Origin: Desulfopila sp. IMCC35006
GTDB lineage: Bacteria > Desulfobacterota > Desulfobulbia > Desulfobulbales > Desulfocapsaceae
Direction: 5' to 3'
Assembly: GCF_005116645.1 (NCBI RefSeq)
Contig: NZ_SWCM01000013.1
Location: 81,340 to 145,339, forward strand
Length of the DNA stretch: 64,000 bases
The notes under the pieces were generated by a model that saw only the letters and a list, made by a program, of their open reading frames with translations, was not told the DNA's origin and did not search any database. Shown here piece after piece: positions 63,127 through 64,000 of the stretch. Every line of letters begins with the position of its first letter. The stretch's first letter is position 1. The position numbers and the translations under genes are program-made.

Positions 63127-64000
63127 ATGACGTTTCAACGCGCATATATTCCATACAAAGGGTATTACTGCAGTCCATTTTCCAAATGGCAGGGCAGCTT
63201 TGCCAATCAAAATTCCATCGTTTTGGGGGCTGAAACGGCTAAACGCTGGCTCGCCTCCAAAGGCTGGGAAGCGTCGATGTTCGACTATACCTACCACGGC
63301 ATGACGCAGCCGCAGAATCAGAGCTTTTATGGATCAACCTGGGCCGGCACGATGATGGGTTCACAGGTTCCAGGTGTGACCATCATGCAAGCCTGTTCCA
63401 CGTCCACAACATGTATCAACCTTGCGGCTCTGGCTGTAGACGCTGGCACCCAGGTAACGCCGTTTTGCTTTCTTGCCGATAGAATGTCCAATGGACCCCA
63501 CCTGATATGGCCTAATCCAAACGGGCCCGGCGGAGAAGTTGTTTCCGAGAACTGGTTTATGGACAATGTAAATTGTGACCCGGCAACGGGCGCAGGCATG
63601 CTGGTAACTGCTGAAAATGTTGCAAGAAAAGCCGGCGCTACCCGTGAACAGGCGGATGAACTGGCAGTTCGCCGGTACGAGCAATACCAGGACGCACTGA
63701 AAGATGACCGCGCCTTCCAGAAACGCTATATGTTTCCTGTCGAGGTAAAACTCAGTCGCAAAAAATCGATAATCATCGAGGCCGATGAAGGTATTACCCC
63801 TGTGACCAGGGAAGGCTGCGCCAAACTCAGACCTGTTGCGCCAGATGGCATTCACACCTTTGCCTCCCAAACACATCCCGCCGATGGCAATGCCGGGATC
63901 ATCGTCACCACCAAAAGTCGTGCATTGGAACTGAGCCCGGATCCAACAAAAGCTATCCAGGTTATTTCTTATGGGTTTGCCCGTGTGGAAAAATCTCATA
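63127..64000 (+). CDS. Thiolase (acetyl-CoA acyltransferase family), 3' partial
   Basis: A frame opens at ATG 63127 and runs off the end of the window without a stop (291 codons visible). It is thiolase-like: the nucleophilic Cys is Cys90 in MQACSTSTTC, followed by DRMSNGPH and the region VTAENVARKAGATREQAD typical of thiolases. The N-terminus (RAYIPYKGYYCSPFSKWQG) is well conserved in the family. It would cleave the 3-oxoacyl-CoA made by the preceding dehydrogenase. The second catalytic residues (His, Cys) lie beyond the window. Confidence 0.88.
   Translation, partial: MTFQRAYIPYKGYYCSPFSKWQGSFANQNSIVLGAETAKRWLASKGWEASMFDYTYHGMTQPQNQSFYGSTWAGTMMGSQVPGVTIMQACSTSTTCINLAALAVDAGTQVTPFCFLADRMSNGPHLIWPNPNGPGGEVVSENWFMDNVNCDPATGAGMLVTAENVARKAGATREQADELAVRRYEQYQDALKDDRAFQKRYMFPVEVKLSRKKSIIIEADEGITPVTREGCAKLRPVAPDGIHTFASQTHPADGNAGIIVTTKSRALELSPDPTKAIQVISYGFARVEKSH

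Overview
The window looks like a chromosomal segment of an anaerobic, probably sulfate-reducing or sulfur-disproportionating member of the Desulfobacterota (Desulfobulbales-like). This is an inference from gene content: a HoxEFUYH hydrogenase, a four-domain 2-oxoacid:ferredoxin oxidoreductase, a CCG-type Fe-S electron-transfer protein beside EtfAB, class II DAHP synthase, and SelU (selenium use). No rRNA, tRNA, CRISPR array, integrase or transposase was recognised. Both ends cut through genes: a MoxR ATPase on the left and a thiolase on the right.

Layout. 1-8.2 kb (+): a MoxR / DUF58 / DUF4381 / BatA / BatB-BatC / BatD / BatE operon, an envelope-associated chaperone-like system, with BatB and BatC fused. 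8.3-10.1 kb (-): selU and rsmE. 10.1-11.8 kb: a dispersed repeat, a PilZ protein (+) and prmA (-). 12-16 kb (+): letA and letB (seven MCE domains), envelope lipid transport. 16.0-17.3 kb: an unusual array of hairpin-rich repeats bracketing an HsdR-N-like ORF. 17.4-20.6 kb (+): class II DAHP synthase, a second copy of the dispersed repeat, and a Do-family protease. 20.7-23.6 kb (-): a degenerate cyclase/cNMP-binding protein, a tiny His-rich membrane protein and radA. 23.9-25.2 kb (+): EI24/CysZ-like and CYTH proteins.

25.3-31.9 kb (+): a complete dppABCDF peptide transporter plus an aldo/keto reductase. 32.1-37.0 kb (+): hoxEFUYH, an NAD(P)-linked bidirectional [NiFe] hydrogenase. 37.0-41.2 kb (-): two tandem periplasmic binding proteins, a sensor kinase and a receiver-only response regulator, apparently one signalling unit. 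41.5-48.2 kb: ilvE (+) converges on a six-gene minus-strand operon (2-oxoacid oxidoreductase delta, alpha and fused beta-gamma; XRE-cupin; acyl-CoA synthetase; XRE-cupin). Together these could interconvert branched-chain amino acids, 2-oxoacids, acyl-CoAs and free acids. 48.4-52.1 kb (+): an alpha/beta hydrolase, TatD, a small coiled-coil protein and an MFS permease whose ribosome binding site lies in a predicted hairpin.

52.1-53.0 kb is gene-poor and leads with a good sigma70 promoter into an accessory-looking catabolic cluster (53.0-64.0 kb, +): aromatic-acid-type MFS importer, membrane CCG Fe-S protein, EtfB, EtfA, acyl-CoA ligase, CaiB-type CoA-transferase, 3-hydroxyacyl-CoA dehydrogenase with an altered nucleotide-binding motif, and a thiolase running off the end. 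The likely job is import, CoA activation and beta-oxidation of an organic acid, with electrons passed through Etf to the membrane; the substrate cannot be read from the sequence.
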